DNA from: Datnioides undecimradiatus
Lineage: Eukaryota > Chordata > Actinopteri > Lobotiformes > Datnioididae
Reading direction: 5' to 3'
DNA length: 64,000 bases
Assembly (NCBI GenBank): GCA_008933995.1
Contig: WARS01000016.1
Location: 9,627,848-9,691,847 of the forward strand
Below, in pieces: positions 26,741 to 38,976 of the stretch; the stretch's first letter is position 1; the number at the start of each line of letters is the position of its first letter. The notes below the pieces were generated by a model, which worked only from the letters and a program-made list of their open reading frames with translations, searched no databases and was not told where the DNA came from. Made by a program: the position numbers and the translations under genes.

Positions 26741-28074
26741 ACCTCTAAGGCTTCTTTTCATCCTTCATCACTTAAAACATGGGGACTAACAGGGCTGTTT
26801 TAGCTCAAGATCACAATCAATTCATATAAATGCCTTTTTTGAAAACATATTGGATGTTATTGAATGAATTTAAACATGGCATCTATTATGATGCTTTAAC
26901 CATAAAAGCATTTTATTTTTAAAGTTTGTGGCAAATAATCCCTGGATCCTGATCAAGGGTCTAAAAAGCTCCTCAAAACACCTTCTTGTCTATTTCAGCA
27001 AATTTGTTTTGGGGTAAAAAATGTTCCCACCTCAATGACTCAGTCTTGATTGAGTGTTCCGCTTCATTACCCAGGGGGATGCTTGTTGCCATGGTGATAG
27101 AGAAAGCAGGAGCTGATACAGTATTTCATTATTGACCGAACAAAGAGCAAAATGAAACATAATTTGCCATTCTGAAAGACAGACAGGGAAGGATTAAAAA
27201 ATTTCTACCTTAGTATATCATTTGCCTGTTACTGCAGGTACAGTCATTATGAGTGGAAAATGCCATTACAGTCTAAGTTTTGCTGCACTGTTTATGTCAG
27301 CAACTTTTGATGTCAGCAGTAACCGGAAGTGATGACAGGGCAACATTTTGAGGATATAAATTGCAGAATTCATGCATCTTAACTTGAGGCCACCTTGAAA
27401 TTGTCATAGCCAATGATGAAGTATCTTATATTACAAAAATGCATCTAGTATCTAAACCACTAGTCATACGTCAAACATTTGTCTCTTACTGTGTATGTTA
27501 AAGCTTGGCTTCAGTTATGTTGATTTTTGCCTTTACACGTGAGTACAAACACATAAGCAGCAGCACTGCATTCATACAATACTCTGTGCTAGCAATGGGA
27601 AAGCGTAATTGCAGTTTTATTCCTTTTGTACTGCTGCTGTCCTACACAAATATGTTTAAAATAAATGTATCGCGCCTTTGCTCCTGGCTTCATTTGAACT
27701 TATTCAATAAAACATAAGATAACCTTGCACCTGCAAATTCTTCTTTCTGCTCTGACATTAGTGAGGCGAATGCCATCACCCACCTACCACTATCTGCTAG
27801 AAAAACTGTCTTTACAGCTATGTAGGTAGTGACGATTTTCAGTTGTACAAGGTACATCTTAACCTTGGCTTTGGTTGTATAACACTGAAGATATTTTGTT
27901 TCTTCTGCCTTGTTATTTAGGCTACTTCAGGCTACTTACTCAAATTCTTAGTATGACTATTTGGAAACACCAAACAAAATGATGGTAATTTACTACTTAA
28001 CTATTATTATTAACTATAATTTATATATAAACTAAAATTATAACTTGTGTACAGATACAGTTTAAAAACATCAA

Positions 28075-28082
28075 CTATAAAT
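28075..28082. repeat. Left target-site duplication of the hAT-type element
   Basis: CTATAAAT directly abuts the left terminus and is repeated exactly at 28528-28535. Confidence 0.88.
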
Positions 28083-28527
28083 TAGGGGTGGGACTTTAAC
28101 ACGTTAATTACGATTAATTCATTACAAAAAAATTTAATCGCAGTTTGCATTCCAAACAACACGGAACGTTTGTCAGTGCACGATTTCCGAGTACACCGAT
28201 TACACTGATGCACACGTCACAGCTCAGCTAACGGCTACCAAAAAGGAGGAATTAGATGAAAGCGCGTTGCTAGGACTGTAGGACTGATGCACTTCAACCC
28301 AACTGCAATTAAATGCATTTTTCCAGACGTTAAAAGAGCTTGACTTTACAATGTTCATTTCTGTGTCTATTATTTGATTCAGTCGTCCACTAAAATCCAT
28401 TTAAATTAAAAAATGTTGCTTTTTGGGGCAAATATTGTTATGCGATTAAAATGCGATTAATCAAGATTAATTAATTACAACGCTTCTAATTAATTAAATT
28501 AATTTTTTTAATCGAGTCCCACCCCTA
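28083..28527. mobile_element. Non-autonomous hAT-type transposon (MITE), complete, with target duplication
   Basis: The element starts TAGGGGTGGGACT and ends AGTCCCACCCCTA, perfect 13-bp inverted termini. It is flanked on both sides by the 8-bp direct repeat CTATAAAT (28075-28082 and 28528-28535), which fits the hAT target pattern nTnnnnAn. The 445-bp body has no coding sequence and is rich in ATTAAT and GATTAA words, especially near both ends. An 8-bp duplication and TAGGGGTGGG-type ends are typical of hAT elements, and similar GTGGGACTCGATTAA repeats are common in fish genomes from memory. Perfect termini and target duplication suggest a fairly recent insertion compared with the other relics. 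Transposition would need a hAT transposase from elsewhere. Confidence 0.9.
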
Positions 28528-28535
28528 CTATAAAT
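28528..28535. repeat. Right target-site duplication of the hAT-type element
   Basis: Exact second copy of CTATAAAT immediately after the right terminus. Confidence 0.88.
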
Positions 28536-29398
28536 ACCTAGCTGCATACAAAAAGCAGATCTCTGCAAGCATCACCTCTGTAAGACAGCTGACAGGGCAA
28601 AGGTGTGTATCATTTCAAACTAAATTAGCAATAACACCAATACCTGCACAGCTTACATAGCTAAGAGATGCTATAGTTACACTCAGTAAATCACAATCAC
28701 ACACAATTTTTATATAAACTGGTGAAAACACTAGTGAAACCATGTGTATACGAGTGAAATGCTAACTAATTCTGTATGATTTCACTGGTGTGCATATGTA
28801 TGCAAGCATTCATCCAGTTCTGTGTGTGTGTATGGGATATATTTCTTTCTAATATATGTGTGTGGCTTACCAGTTTGCGCCTGAAACAGATTTCAATTCT
28901 GAATTGTCTTATGGCTTGGCAGATTGCACATCAGTCTGCGGTCAACACTGCATTAGTGTGAAGCAGCTGTATGGCACCCAGATGTATGCACCCACATGTC
29001 CTATTACTTGTCCAAGTTACTCTTAATTCAATTCTTAAGTCAAACACTCGGAAATCACATGTGAAACGATACACCCTCCCCATGGCTGCCTGTAATGCAA
29101 TAACATCAGACCAATGAATGCATATGGATCAAATGAACCCAAAATAACACACATTACACTCGCAACACAATATATCACATTATATGCTCTCATTAATGCA
29201 TATTAGAGCAGCTTGTGCATGAAAAAGAACAGTTTGTACTTAAATGAACAATATTAGATAGTTCAGTAAGCTGTGTTTACTGTATGCATACTAGGGAAGA
29301 GCAAGCTCGCGTGGCTAACTCTGGGTGGTGTGGTCTGATGATCTGAGCAGCTAGCAGGAGGGCGAGAAATGCCTTGTGTGCTTCTGTGTGCACACATC

Positions 29399-29465
29399 AT
29401 TTGCATACTCTATGAATCGGATCAAAGATAGTGTGATGAGCTGTGCCTGCCTCATGAATATGCAT
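29399..29465. promoter_or_regulatory. Candidate enhancer: POU and TCF/LEF motif cluster
   Basis: Within 67 bp there is the octamer ATTTGCAT (29399-29406), a TCF/LEF-like ATCAAAG (29421-29427) and a POU-like ATGAATATGCAT (29454-29465). An intronic neural enhancer would suit a neuronally expressed gene such as ctnna2. Such motifs also arise by chance in AT-rich DNA, and I have no conservation data. Confidence 0.25.
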
Positions 29466-29992
29466 GATACAATGTTCTGCTTGCATTATGGGTCCACTTA
29501 GGCCTGAGCTGCACCGCTGTTTTTCACTCTTACTTCCACCTTATCCAGGATATTCTCCTCACCTGTGACCTTTGCTAAACAAACCACAACTTATCTGCTT
29601 TAAAGTCTTGAAAGAAACTAGGAAATGGAGAAGAGAAAATAAATAGACAAAGCACAAAAACTGCTGAGGAGAGAGATAAGACTACGTTGGGTCAGAGAAG
29701 AAAGGAAATGAAATTAGGTATATGTCCTGTTTGTGCTTGGTTGGATTTATGTTCCTACTTTATTTATTTCATTTGAGGAAAAAAAGCGGGGGCAGTAGTA
29801 GACGTGTGGATATGTTAAGAATTGTAGTCATGAATTTCACAAGCAAAAAATAGGATATGACTGAACATGGCCCCCAAAACAGGCAAATATATGAATGGTC
29901 AAACAGAAAAAGCAGAACACGCACTGTCTTGGGACCAATTGCAGGCGAGATGTCATGTACAAAACTAGGTCAGATGTAACAGGCGACCAACT

Positions 29993-30060
29993 ACACTATA
30001 GATTATACTGAATCTATAGATTATATTGCTACACTATAGATTATATTGAATCTATAGTGT
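29993..30060. repeat. Tandemly duplicated hairpin
   Basis: The second copy (30031-30060) is ACACTATAGATT, loop ATATTG, then AATCTATAGTGT, a perfect 12-bp-arm hairpin. The first copy starts 38 bp earlier with the same left arm and most of the right arm (AATCTATAG), then diverges. Confidence 0.9.
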
Positions 30061-31041
30061 TGTGGGATATTGGCAGTATTTCTGTGCTTTCAGCTGTTTT
30101 ACAGCAGAGTGTCTTTTAGAAGACTATCGGTTACGTGAACCTCTTGTACTTTAAATATTTCATCATCAGGACGAAGACAGAACTTTTTTTACCTGAATGA
30201 CCCCCACTTCTTGCCATCTTTTTTTCTAATTTGTAACACCATCTTAATTATCTAAAAAGGAAGATCCCAATTATCTATAGTGCTCCACACTCAAGCTATG
30301 CCTCTTTGTTGGTGCCAAAAGTCCCTTCCTCTCCAAACCTGTCACTCCAAATTTGACAAGGAACAAATCCCTCTCTACCCATCTACTCTATTGTCTCATG
30401 ATTATTGAACAAATGCCAAAGCGCGTTACTTGATATCTTCAAATTGCTATAGTGATTAGGGGAGGGATTAGGATAGCATTGCCCTATTATCTCTGGGACA
30501 AAATGTGAGGTCATTTGATATGAAGACCACCTAGTTCCACAGCGACTCATATTTATTTGATTTATCTTAAATATAATTGTTTCTGTCTTTCTTCCCTTGC
30601 TTCTTTATCTCACTCTAACTGAATAAAGCACAGCACAAGTTACAGTTGTTACCTTTTACAATTATTAAGCGAGACAAATTTAGTTAACAGCAGGGCAGTC
30701 ATGTTTCATAAGGAGCACATCATAAAGGCCTTGGAAATGGATACATTTCTACATATATTTTCCCACAGGACCTGACCTGCAATGTATTGCACTTTATCTT
30801 TAATAAGCTATCTGGGACAAAATCATTGGGTCCTTATACTGTGGGTTTTTATTCACTCACCTAATTAATCAGCAGTGGGTGGCGTCTACCATCGCAAGCT
30901 TGCATTATTCGGCATTTGTACTGTGGTAAAAAGCCACGGCTCTAATTAGGAGAGATGATCTATTTTCCATAATGAGAATTGATGGCTTTTCTTCTGCACC
31001 ACCAAACATTTTCTCTCTTTCTCTCACTCTTTCCAACTGAG

Positions 31042-31053
31042 CCCCCCCCCCCC
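31042..31053. repeat. C12 run
   Basis: Homopolymer C in a pyrimidine-rich stretch (31010-31075). Confidence 0.85.
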
Positions 31054-34000
31054 ATTCTGTCTTACTCCCCCACACAGACATACTTCAGAGCTGTATATAG
31101 AAAAGGACTAAATGAAGCACTATGTGATTAATGGACTTAATTTCCAGTAGATTTGACTTCACAGTGACAGCCCACGACAGCCCACTTCACCTCGAAAGCT
31201 TTCTGATTATTAGATTTAAGTCTGTGTCAAAAAGTCAAACAGCTTACAGATGAAATGTCCCTCCCTGTCCTCCCCTGATCACCCACACAGTTTCTACTGG
31301 TCTTTTCTTGTAACATAGAAAAAAAATTGTCATTTTTATGTTTCATGGGCAGTATATGATTTTCCATAAACAGCTTAATGTTACATGATGAGGCTTGGAA
31401 AAACAAAAAGAGAAGTGAAAAACTGCACTTGTGAGACTAGTTAATTTAAAATCAGAAATGATTTATAGAATAAAATGTAAAGCTGCTCCAAAAGGCTCCT
31501 GTAGAGGACAGATGCAGCATGCCTAAATTAGTCACCTTGTAAAACAGTGAGCCCATATATACTATAATCTTTTCCCCTCCCATGGGTGTCAGAGCCTCCT
31601 AATCTCTGAACACAAAGACAGCCCCACTCTATGTGGCTTTGCAAGCCTGTGCTAATGCTGTGTAAACATTGCTGCTGCTGTTTGCCACTGATTTAGCACA
31701 TGTTAATATTACATGAGACAGAGGGGCCCTTTGATGATGTAAGTGAACACTCAAACTAGGGCTTTCCACCTAAGGGAAGGGGAGATGGGGCTGTGGAGCA
31801 GCTCCTTTGAGATTTGTTTCACTTCCGCGTATGCAATCCAGCTTGGTAGGAGTTGAGCAGTTCATTTTTCTGCAGTCGCATCACTGAGGATTGTTCTAGT
31901 TTCATATGCCAGGGCGGAGGAAAAAGGTAATGCCTAAATGTATAAGGTGAAGTACATCGAACATATCAAATGATAGCTGAAGAGATGGTTTTAAAAAAAT
32001 ATGGTGGTCATTGATGTTGTTTGGTTGCTTTTTCAAGCACAATTAATGAAACAGCAGGGTAGTTACAGCAGCTTGTACTGAACAAAATCAAAGATGTGTC
32101 TACAGGGATTTAAACTCATTCTACCCAGTCACTTCATTATTCCCAAACAAGGATCAACAAACTTGCTCACTCCAATGCACCTTGACAACATCAAACCAAT
32201 GTCTACACAGGACAACTTGGATCTTTGGACAGGAAAAACTATTTCATTACAGCTGAAAAAGTCTGGAAACAGCTAACAATGGCTTTTGCAGTCAAAGAGA
32301 GATGATGAACAGTTACAGCTGGAAGCAGTGATTTGATGACTGGGCTTAAGTGTAGCGAGTCAAACAAATTCATATTTAGGATTTTTTTTCAGCGACTCTT
32401 TGCTGAGCATTTAATGAGAAACAATATTTTCCCAGAATTATTCAGGCTGATAGTCACATATAAAAAACAGATATTCTAAAATACCTCCAGAGGAGTCTAG
32501 ACCTGATCCATGGCCATACAGGGCATCATCAGAAGTGAAACACAAGAACCAACCACTTTCTATTTTTTTAAAAAAATAAATGTTTTAGAAATTTGGGTTT
32601 AAAACAATTTCACGTTTAACAATATTGAATTTTGTGGCACGTGCTCTTCTACTGAGAATTAACTGAGAAACATTTTTCCTCAAAATTTCCCTTGGGTTTT
32701 CCCATATCTCACAAATTGAAAGTCATCTCAAGCCTTGTGAAGTAATCTAAGAAACAACAGAGTCTTGGCTGTGGCTTCCAGGATGCAGTGATCTCTATTT
32801 TCCCCTATTCTATTTCACCTGTGTGCTCAAACCAATTCTTCTGGTCCGTCAGGAACCTATGGCCAATTTGTGTCTTCTGGGAAACGTCCTTCATTACTGC
32901 TGCACCAACCTCTCATAAGCCCACACCTCCCACAGCCACCACTGGACAGTCCAGTGATGATGAGGGCAGAAAACCAACTCTACTCAACCTTTGTTTGTGA
33001 CTCTCCACTCTCTAAGGTCTCTCTTTCTTTCTGTTTTTATGGACTTCAAACATCCATCAAAACTGCATGTTACTAAATTCTAAATTTAAACCTGAATTTT
33101 TATGCCCGTGCATACATGAGAACAAAAATATGTGAGCATGCAAACACACTCTTGAATGTGTTCTCTCACACTCAAACGGCACAATGTCATCAATAGAGCT
33201 GTAAGGACGAGCAGGCACGAGAATGAGAAGATCAGTTTCAGGAGAGAGAACAGACTCTTGATGAGCCATTAACCTGCTGTCGGTGAGGTAAAATGGCTGT
33301 GGGACGTGGTTTAATTTACCCTTTTATAAAGAGGTCGTTGAATTGATGAGCCACAGGAAAAGAGTTACACCCCTGGTTTGGTGTATTAGCAATGCTGACG
33401 GTGAACAGGTTGAGTGGAGAAACTGGAGGAGCAGTCAATATCCCCAATCAATCTAAGCTTTTCAGACAATCACTGCTACACTCGTGGTCAGATCTATAAA
33501 GCTAAGAATATAGATTTGGGCAGGACATTCGCGGAGGAATGATCTAATTTCAAAAGGAAAGCACTTTGAAGCACTTTGGGTTTTTTCTTTTTCATAAGCG
33601 TCATAAGCTTTTTTTAAAAGTTGCTCTTGAAAACAGAGGTGTATTTGGCACAGTGGGCTAAATGATTTCCATTTTTGCAAAATGTTTTATTTTGTCAGCC
33701 AGGACTTTCATTTATATATCTCTGGGCTGGTCCTTCTCAGCATTGAGTTTAGGATCTCTCTTTAAAAATATCCATCAGTGGGTACAAAGAGTCAATTTTC
33801 ACTTTGAAATAAGCTGCCAGAGAGTTCTATGTGCTCTCCTCACCATCCATTACAGTAGCTCTATGGATGATAAATTTTAATAGACAAAAGATGGCTAGCG
33901 AAGGTCTTTCCATCAATGAAAAAGAGAGGAGAAAAATTGAAAATTATGGCCCATTCTGTGCGTACATGGTATTGCAGGTTGTCTTGTGATCCATTTCATA

Positions 34001-36224
34001 TGAATAGACCTATTCCTGGTCCATTCTGGCTCGTACAATCCAAATTAGACATGGTTGTTTCCCAGAAAACATTTAACTAGGGATTTTCTTAAATTGTCCT
34101 GACCACTATAAGGATGGAGCCAAATAATGTGTCCTGCATTTGCAACTGATAGACTACAAAATCTTGACTAGATGACCAACAAGCTTGCATCACATATTCA
34201 CTAGCATGTATGATATATAGTATGTTTTGTTCAGCAGTTCTGTTGCTGGCAATACCTAGTGGCAGTAGGAAAAAACAACACTATTGTACACAGCTGTAGG
34301 CACACTAATACGATGTGTGAATACCTTGAACCACACCTCTTACTGGATCGAGTGAAATTCAGCTAAGAAAGTGAACATATCTGCATGGTTACATGAGAAG
34401 GAAGGAGTGCTCTAATGCACTCTACATCCCTCAGAATAAAATAACAGACATTAATTGAAGTTTCATAGCATGCAAGAACAGGGAGCTTTGGCTTGATGGG
34501 TAATATCTCCAGTGGCAACATGCTTCACTTTGAATGCCATTTGCAGTGGAGAATTTCCTGTTCCCCACCAACAGTAGTAAATGGGACATGATCTATATGA
34601 GCAAGGGCACATACTCAGGGGTAATTATCAATATTATGTTTGATGTATAAAGATTAGATCAGGTCATTTAGGAGGGTGATCTACTGAATTGTTGACGCCC
34701 TTTAGAGAAACCCTAATTAACTGAGATTTATATATGATTGTCTCCCATGTATAGTTCTTTCAATGGACCTACACATGCACGTGCATGTTTTCTATGCTGT
34801 AGTGTAATGCTGTAATGATGTATAATAACTACAAAGTGACTTCATTGCTTAGTTGCAAGTTATTGTTTGTAGTGCCTTCCCCCGTTGATTAATCTATGAA
34901 GGAGGTCAAACACAATCGTGCAAATTTAATATAATGTTATGAATTGCTGAACAAGACGACATTGGGTTCAAGGTCATCGTCTAATCATTTCCTTACTAGA
35001 TTTTCAAAAATGATTTTGTCCTCAGACTGCATACTGAACATTAATCATCTCATGGCTAATGAGATAAAATCCGTTTTTTACGTATAGTCTGTACATTAGA
35101 GACAAAAGGGGACATGTCTGGACATCCTGCACTTCGGAACACTGCAATGCTCACATCCTGGAAAAATGAAGATGATACATGAATCAGAGGTAAAAATGCA
35201 TTATGGGACATCTAAAGTGATATGACTAAGGCCCCGTTGGCACGTGACATAATTAAGGATTTATGCTGGGCTATATATCATATTACCATAGGAAGTCTAC
35301 TTGTTCAAAGCACGGAAGCATGGTGCTATGTCAAGTCTTATTCCTTTTTTTGCTTTCTCTTTTGTCGTACTTAATCTTGTGTAATCCACTTAGTGTCATA
35401 TCTGAATAACATGACAGGAATTCTGCTGCTCCTTGTCATGTAGCACCTTCACAGAAGCTAACCCGGCTCTTGGCGGGAATGCTGGCGGCGTTTTTGTCTC
35501 ACAGCTAAGCTTAGCTCCACGGCAATTTGTTTGGGCAAGGTTTGGTAAAATGTGTAATGCAAACATTGCCACCAATTCATGCATTCTGTGGGAGATAATG
35601 GACCCATGAGTTGACTCCCCTAAGCCTGTAAGGGAGGGTTGGGTGGCAGTCTTTTGTGAATACATGCTTGATGCCGTTATAATTTCCATTTGTTTATCTG
35701 TCTTTCCCCCTTTTAGGGACAGTGGGGATGTAACACAAAGAATACAAATGTCAGCTCGAGGTTAAAGGATTGCTTGATTGCATCCTAGGGCACAGCTGTA
35801 ATTCTTCAGAAAAAGGGCTGATGACCAATTCCCTCTGAGACATTTGGGGTGAGTCAGAGGAAATTAACAAAGAGGCCAAGAGGGGAAATTGACAAATGTC
35901 AGTCTATGTTATTAGAATCAAACATCCACCAATTAGTTTTGTATGTACAATGTTATCTTGTTCATGCTTCATTTACTTTGCTTTAATACTTTATTCAGAC
36001 TGAATTTTGTTGTCATAAAATTAAAGATATCATTTTATGAACTGCATTTAATAACCAAGAGCAACTTGCAACTGCAGGAGAACAATTCATGATTTTATTT
36101 GTAACTGCATTGAATTCACATTATACTTGAAGTGTACAAGCAGGAAAGAGCTAGAACCAAATCGCTTCCAGTCGTTTTACGAGTGCAATCTACTATTGGG
36201 TCAATATTAATGTCAGAGGAAATA

Positions 36225-36440
36225 CTTAGAACCTTTACTTAAAAGTGCCAATATATTAATGTAAAGTAGTTAACTAAAAGAAAATGTTCCGCATCCAAAA
36301 TACTGCTAAAGTAACAAGTAACATGTCATCACATGTGCCTAACACTCAAAAGTAAGATTTCTTCTGCAAAGAAATACTCGTTGTGACTGATGTTATATAT
36401 TGTATTATTAGATCATTTGTGCCAGTGTGTATGTACAATT
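36225..36440. repeat. Fish interspersed repeat fragment of the AGTAAAAGT type
   Basis: The segment has CTTTACTTAAAAGTGCCAAT, CCAAAATACTGCTAAAGTAA and GAAATACTCGTTGTGACTGA, then TATATATTGTATTATTAGAT. In order this mirrors a common fish repeat with alternating AAGTAAAAGTAC words, a TACTCATTATGCAGA block and a TATATTATATTATTGGATTA block. Class and boundaries are not known to me. Confidence 0.5.
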
Positions 36441-36459
36441 TTCCCTAGCTGGTTAAGGT

Positions 36460-36545
36460 GAAACTCACTTATCTAATTTCAAGGTTCACGACCAAAGGGT
36501 CACAAAATAAATCTGAGATGATTAATGAATTAGATAATGTAAAAA
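36460..36545. repeat. Possible second repeat fragment next to it
   Basis: AAGGTTCACGACCAAAGGGT followed by CACAAAATAAATCTGAGATG and ATTAATGA resembles a fish repeat with GTGACCCAAAGGGTCACAAGATAAATCTGAGG. The match is from memory and short. Confidence 0.35.
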
Positions 36546-38359
36546 AACCCAAAACAAAACATTTGCTTATTCATACATTCTTTATTTGGTGTATATTTGT
36601 TGATGGTGCTGCCTAATAGCACACTGAAAAATAAGTGATTATCCTCCCATTGACTGGAACTTATCGGTTGTGGGTTGTAGCAGTATTGAGCAGATCACCG
36701 TACATCAAAGTTTCATCACATTAAGACCAACCTTAACACACTGCTGTCAGGACCGACTGCTGAGGGGAAAAATCTGACAGCAGCCAGTGGATGTATTTAC
36801 TCATTGCAGTCCTCACAGCTTTTTCAGATAAATCTTTATCACTAAAGACTGAATCTCTTTGGTCTGCTAAACTTGCTCCTATACCTTCTTGCACCATTTC
36901 AGTACAAGTCTAAATATGTAATTGATAAAGACAAAGCGACAGCTACAGGGCTATACAGCTTGGTTGAAAATTTGTCAGTCAAGCCAGAAAGGCCAGAAAG
37001 TATGTAATTTTAGGGATTAAGATGTTGTAATGTAATTTTTGAAATCCTTAAAAAAATGTAAGTTTATTTGTGAATGCCAAAACCTCTAATTGTGCAGTGG
37101 TTAGTTAAGTTACATGTAGAATGCCTATCAGCATTTAGTTTTCACTCAGACAGCAACCACGAGTGAGAAAGAAAATTCTTCGACATCTTCTACCTGTTGG
37201 AGAAATGTATTCTTTGAAAACTGAAAAAGTGTACAGATAAAAAAAAGATTGCAGCATAATAATCTTGGGGAAATAGTTATATGGTGCATGACATTCTTTT
37301 CTAAAATTGTGAAAAACACATTTAGCATGGACTTTCCCTGCCTTTGCAACTAAACACCAGTCCTCAGTTGACTTCAGGTATGTCGTAAAGCCCTTTAAAA
37401 TGCTTCCCTCCTTGAAAAGTCTCTGGTCTTTGTGATGCAGGTTGCATGCTATTTTATTAGCTAACACTTCTTAACAAATCACACACTTTCACTTCTCAGC
37501 AGTCTCACACTTCTCTTGGTAGTTGGAAAAACTCACTATGTAAAATGACAAATGTACCTTGTGATGTGTGTTTCTCACTATATGGCTCCCGCTGACTCAA
37601 AATAGCATCTGTTAAATGAAGCCATCAGTTCCAGACACTTATTGAGTATGTCTGTGATTGAACAAGCTTGTTTTCATTTTATTCTATATTTTCTGATCTT
37701 GCAATGTCCATATTTAGGCAATGCTTTTCTGAACTTAGAGGTAGAATTTGTCAAAGCCAAGAACTCTCTGCTGATATCAGCATGGCATATGTTGTCTAGG
37801 GATAGCAAGGATATTATCAGTATATTGTGCCCTTTTGACCTCAGTCTACAACTCTATTTTCAATTTTTTTAGGTCTCTGTCACTGACCAAGGATATTAAT
37901 GTTCACTTTGGTCAATCACCAGTGAGTCTTGATACGTTTTTGTTTTTTTTTACAATGGTGATGGAGCCTACTGTGCTTTTGTTGTTATGCCCTATATATT
38001 AAAAGCCCTTTTGTGATATTCCTCAGAGCTATGCCACTTCACAATTCTGTCTGTGAATTTTAATGGACTGAATTTATTGCACATTTTCTGCTCTGACATG
38101 CCTGGCAATGTGTCAGAAACTAAGATGTATGTCCGCGTCAGATCTCTGATGAGCAAAGCTCTGAGAGACACAAAGAACAAGCACCAGAAAAGACCACAGG
38201 AGATACAGGAGCACAAAAAGTTTGCTGATAAAAAAGCACCTGAAGTACCAGGCAGATTTTATGTCTACCCAATGTGCTCCCATCAAACACTATTCCTCTC
38301 TTTGTTGTGTAAATGTGTATTTTTTCTTCATTTCTTTTATGGTAAACAGTTGCATGAAC

Positions 38360-38394
38360 TCTCATCTTCTCTAGTGTGACTAGAGAAGATGAGA
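38360..38394. repeat. Perfect hairpin, 16-bp arms, 3-nt loop
   Basis: TCTCATCTTCTCTAGT is followed by GTG and then by its exact reverse complement. Pairing stops immediately outside the arms. No gene or known element explains it. Confidence 0.92.
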
Positions 38395-38960
38395 ATGAAA
38401 ATGCATGAAAAGTAATATTGATGAGCAGAGCACTTCCCTCAAACACGACGATAATTTCAACTTGAAGTACTCAGAGGTGACCAGAGAAAGGAAAGGGGTT
38501 TCATGAAAATAAGGCAAGGCAGTCAAATGAACCCGAGAGTGCTTTAAAGCCATCAAATGACACAAATCTGTTGCAGTAGGGCAGGTTTTGCATGTTTGCA
38601 GACTTTTCTTTCAGACATTTTTTTCCCACAATGAGCTCACCTAAAAAATAACTTCAAAAAAGAGGATACATGAGGTGGATTAGGTAGAGTGTGATGTATC
38701 TTTTTGCACATTTCTGTGGCTACATGTTATATTTTAACTGACGCTAATAACGTAAAAAGAAAGGAGAGGATTATTGTTGGCCTAAAGGTTCGGGTCATCA
38801 CAAATAGTCGTATTCCAGCAGTGATCCATCCACCTTTAGGTTAACTGTCCAGTAAAGTGTTTAATGCAGTGGCCCCCAGAATAATATTTACTGCTGCAGT
38901 CTGTCTCATGACGCTGAGCCCTGAAGGCCAATTCAGTACTGGTTACATTCAACTTCGTAT

Positions 38961-38976
38961 TGATTATGCATAATCA
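38961..38976. repeat. Perfect 16-bp palindrome TGATTATGCATAATCA
   Basis: Self-complementary sequence containing ATGCAT, of the kind bound by POU or homeodomain dimers. Regulatory function is only a possibility. Confidence 0.8.

Noticed and set aside
35221..35300. GGCCCCGTTGGCACGTGACAT looked like the start of a fish transposon with GGCCCCGTTTACACG ends.
   Set aside because: No matching second terminus or target duplication was found nearby.
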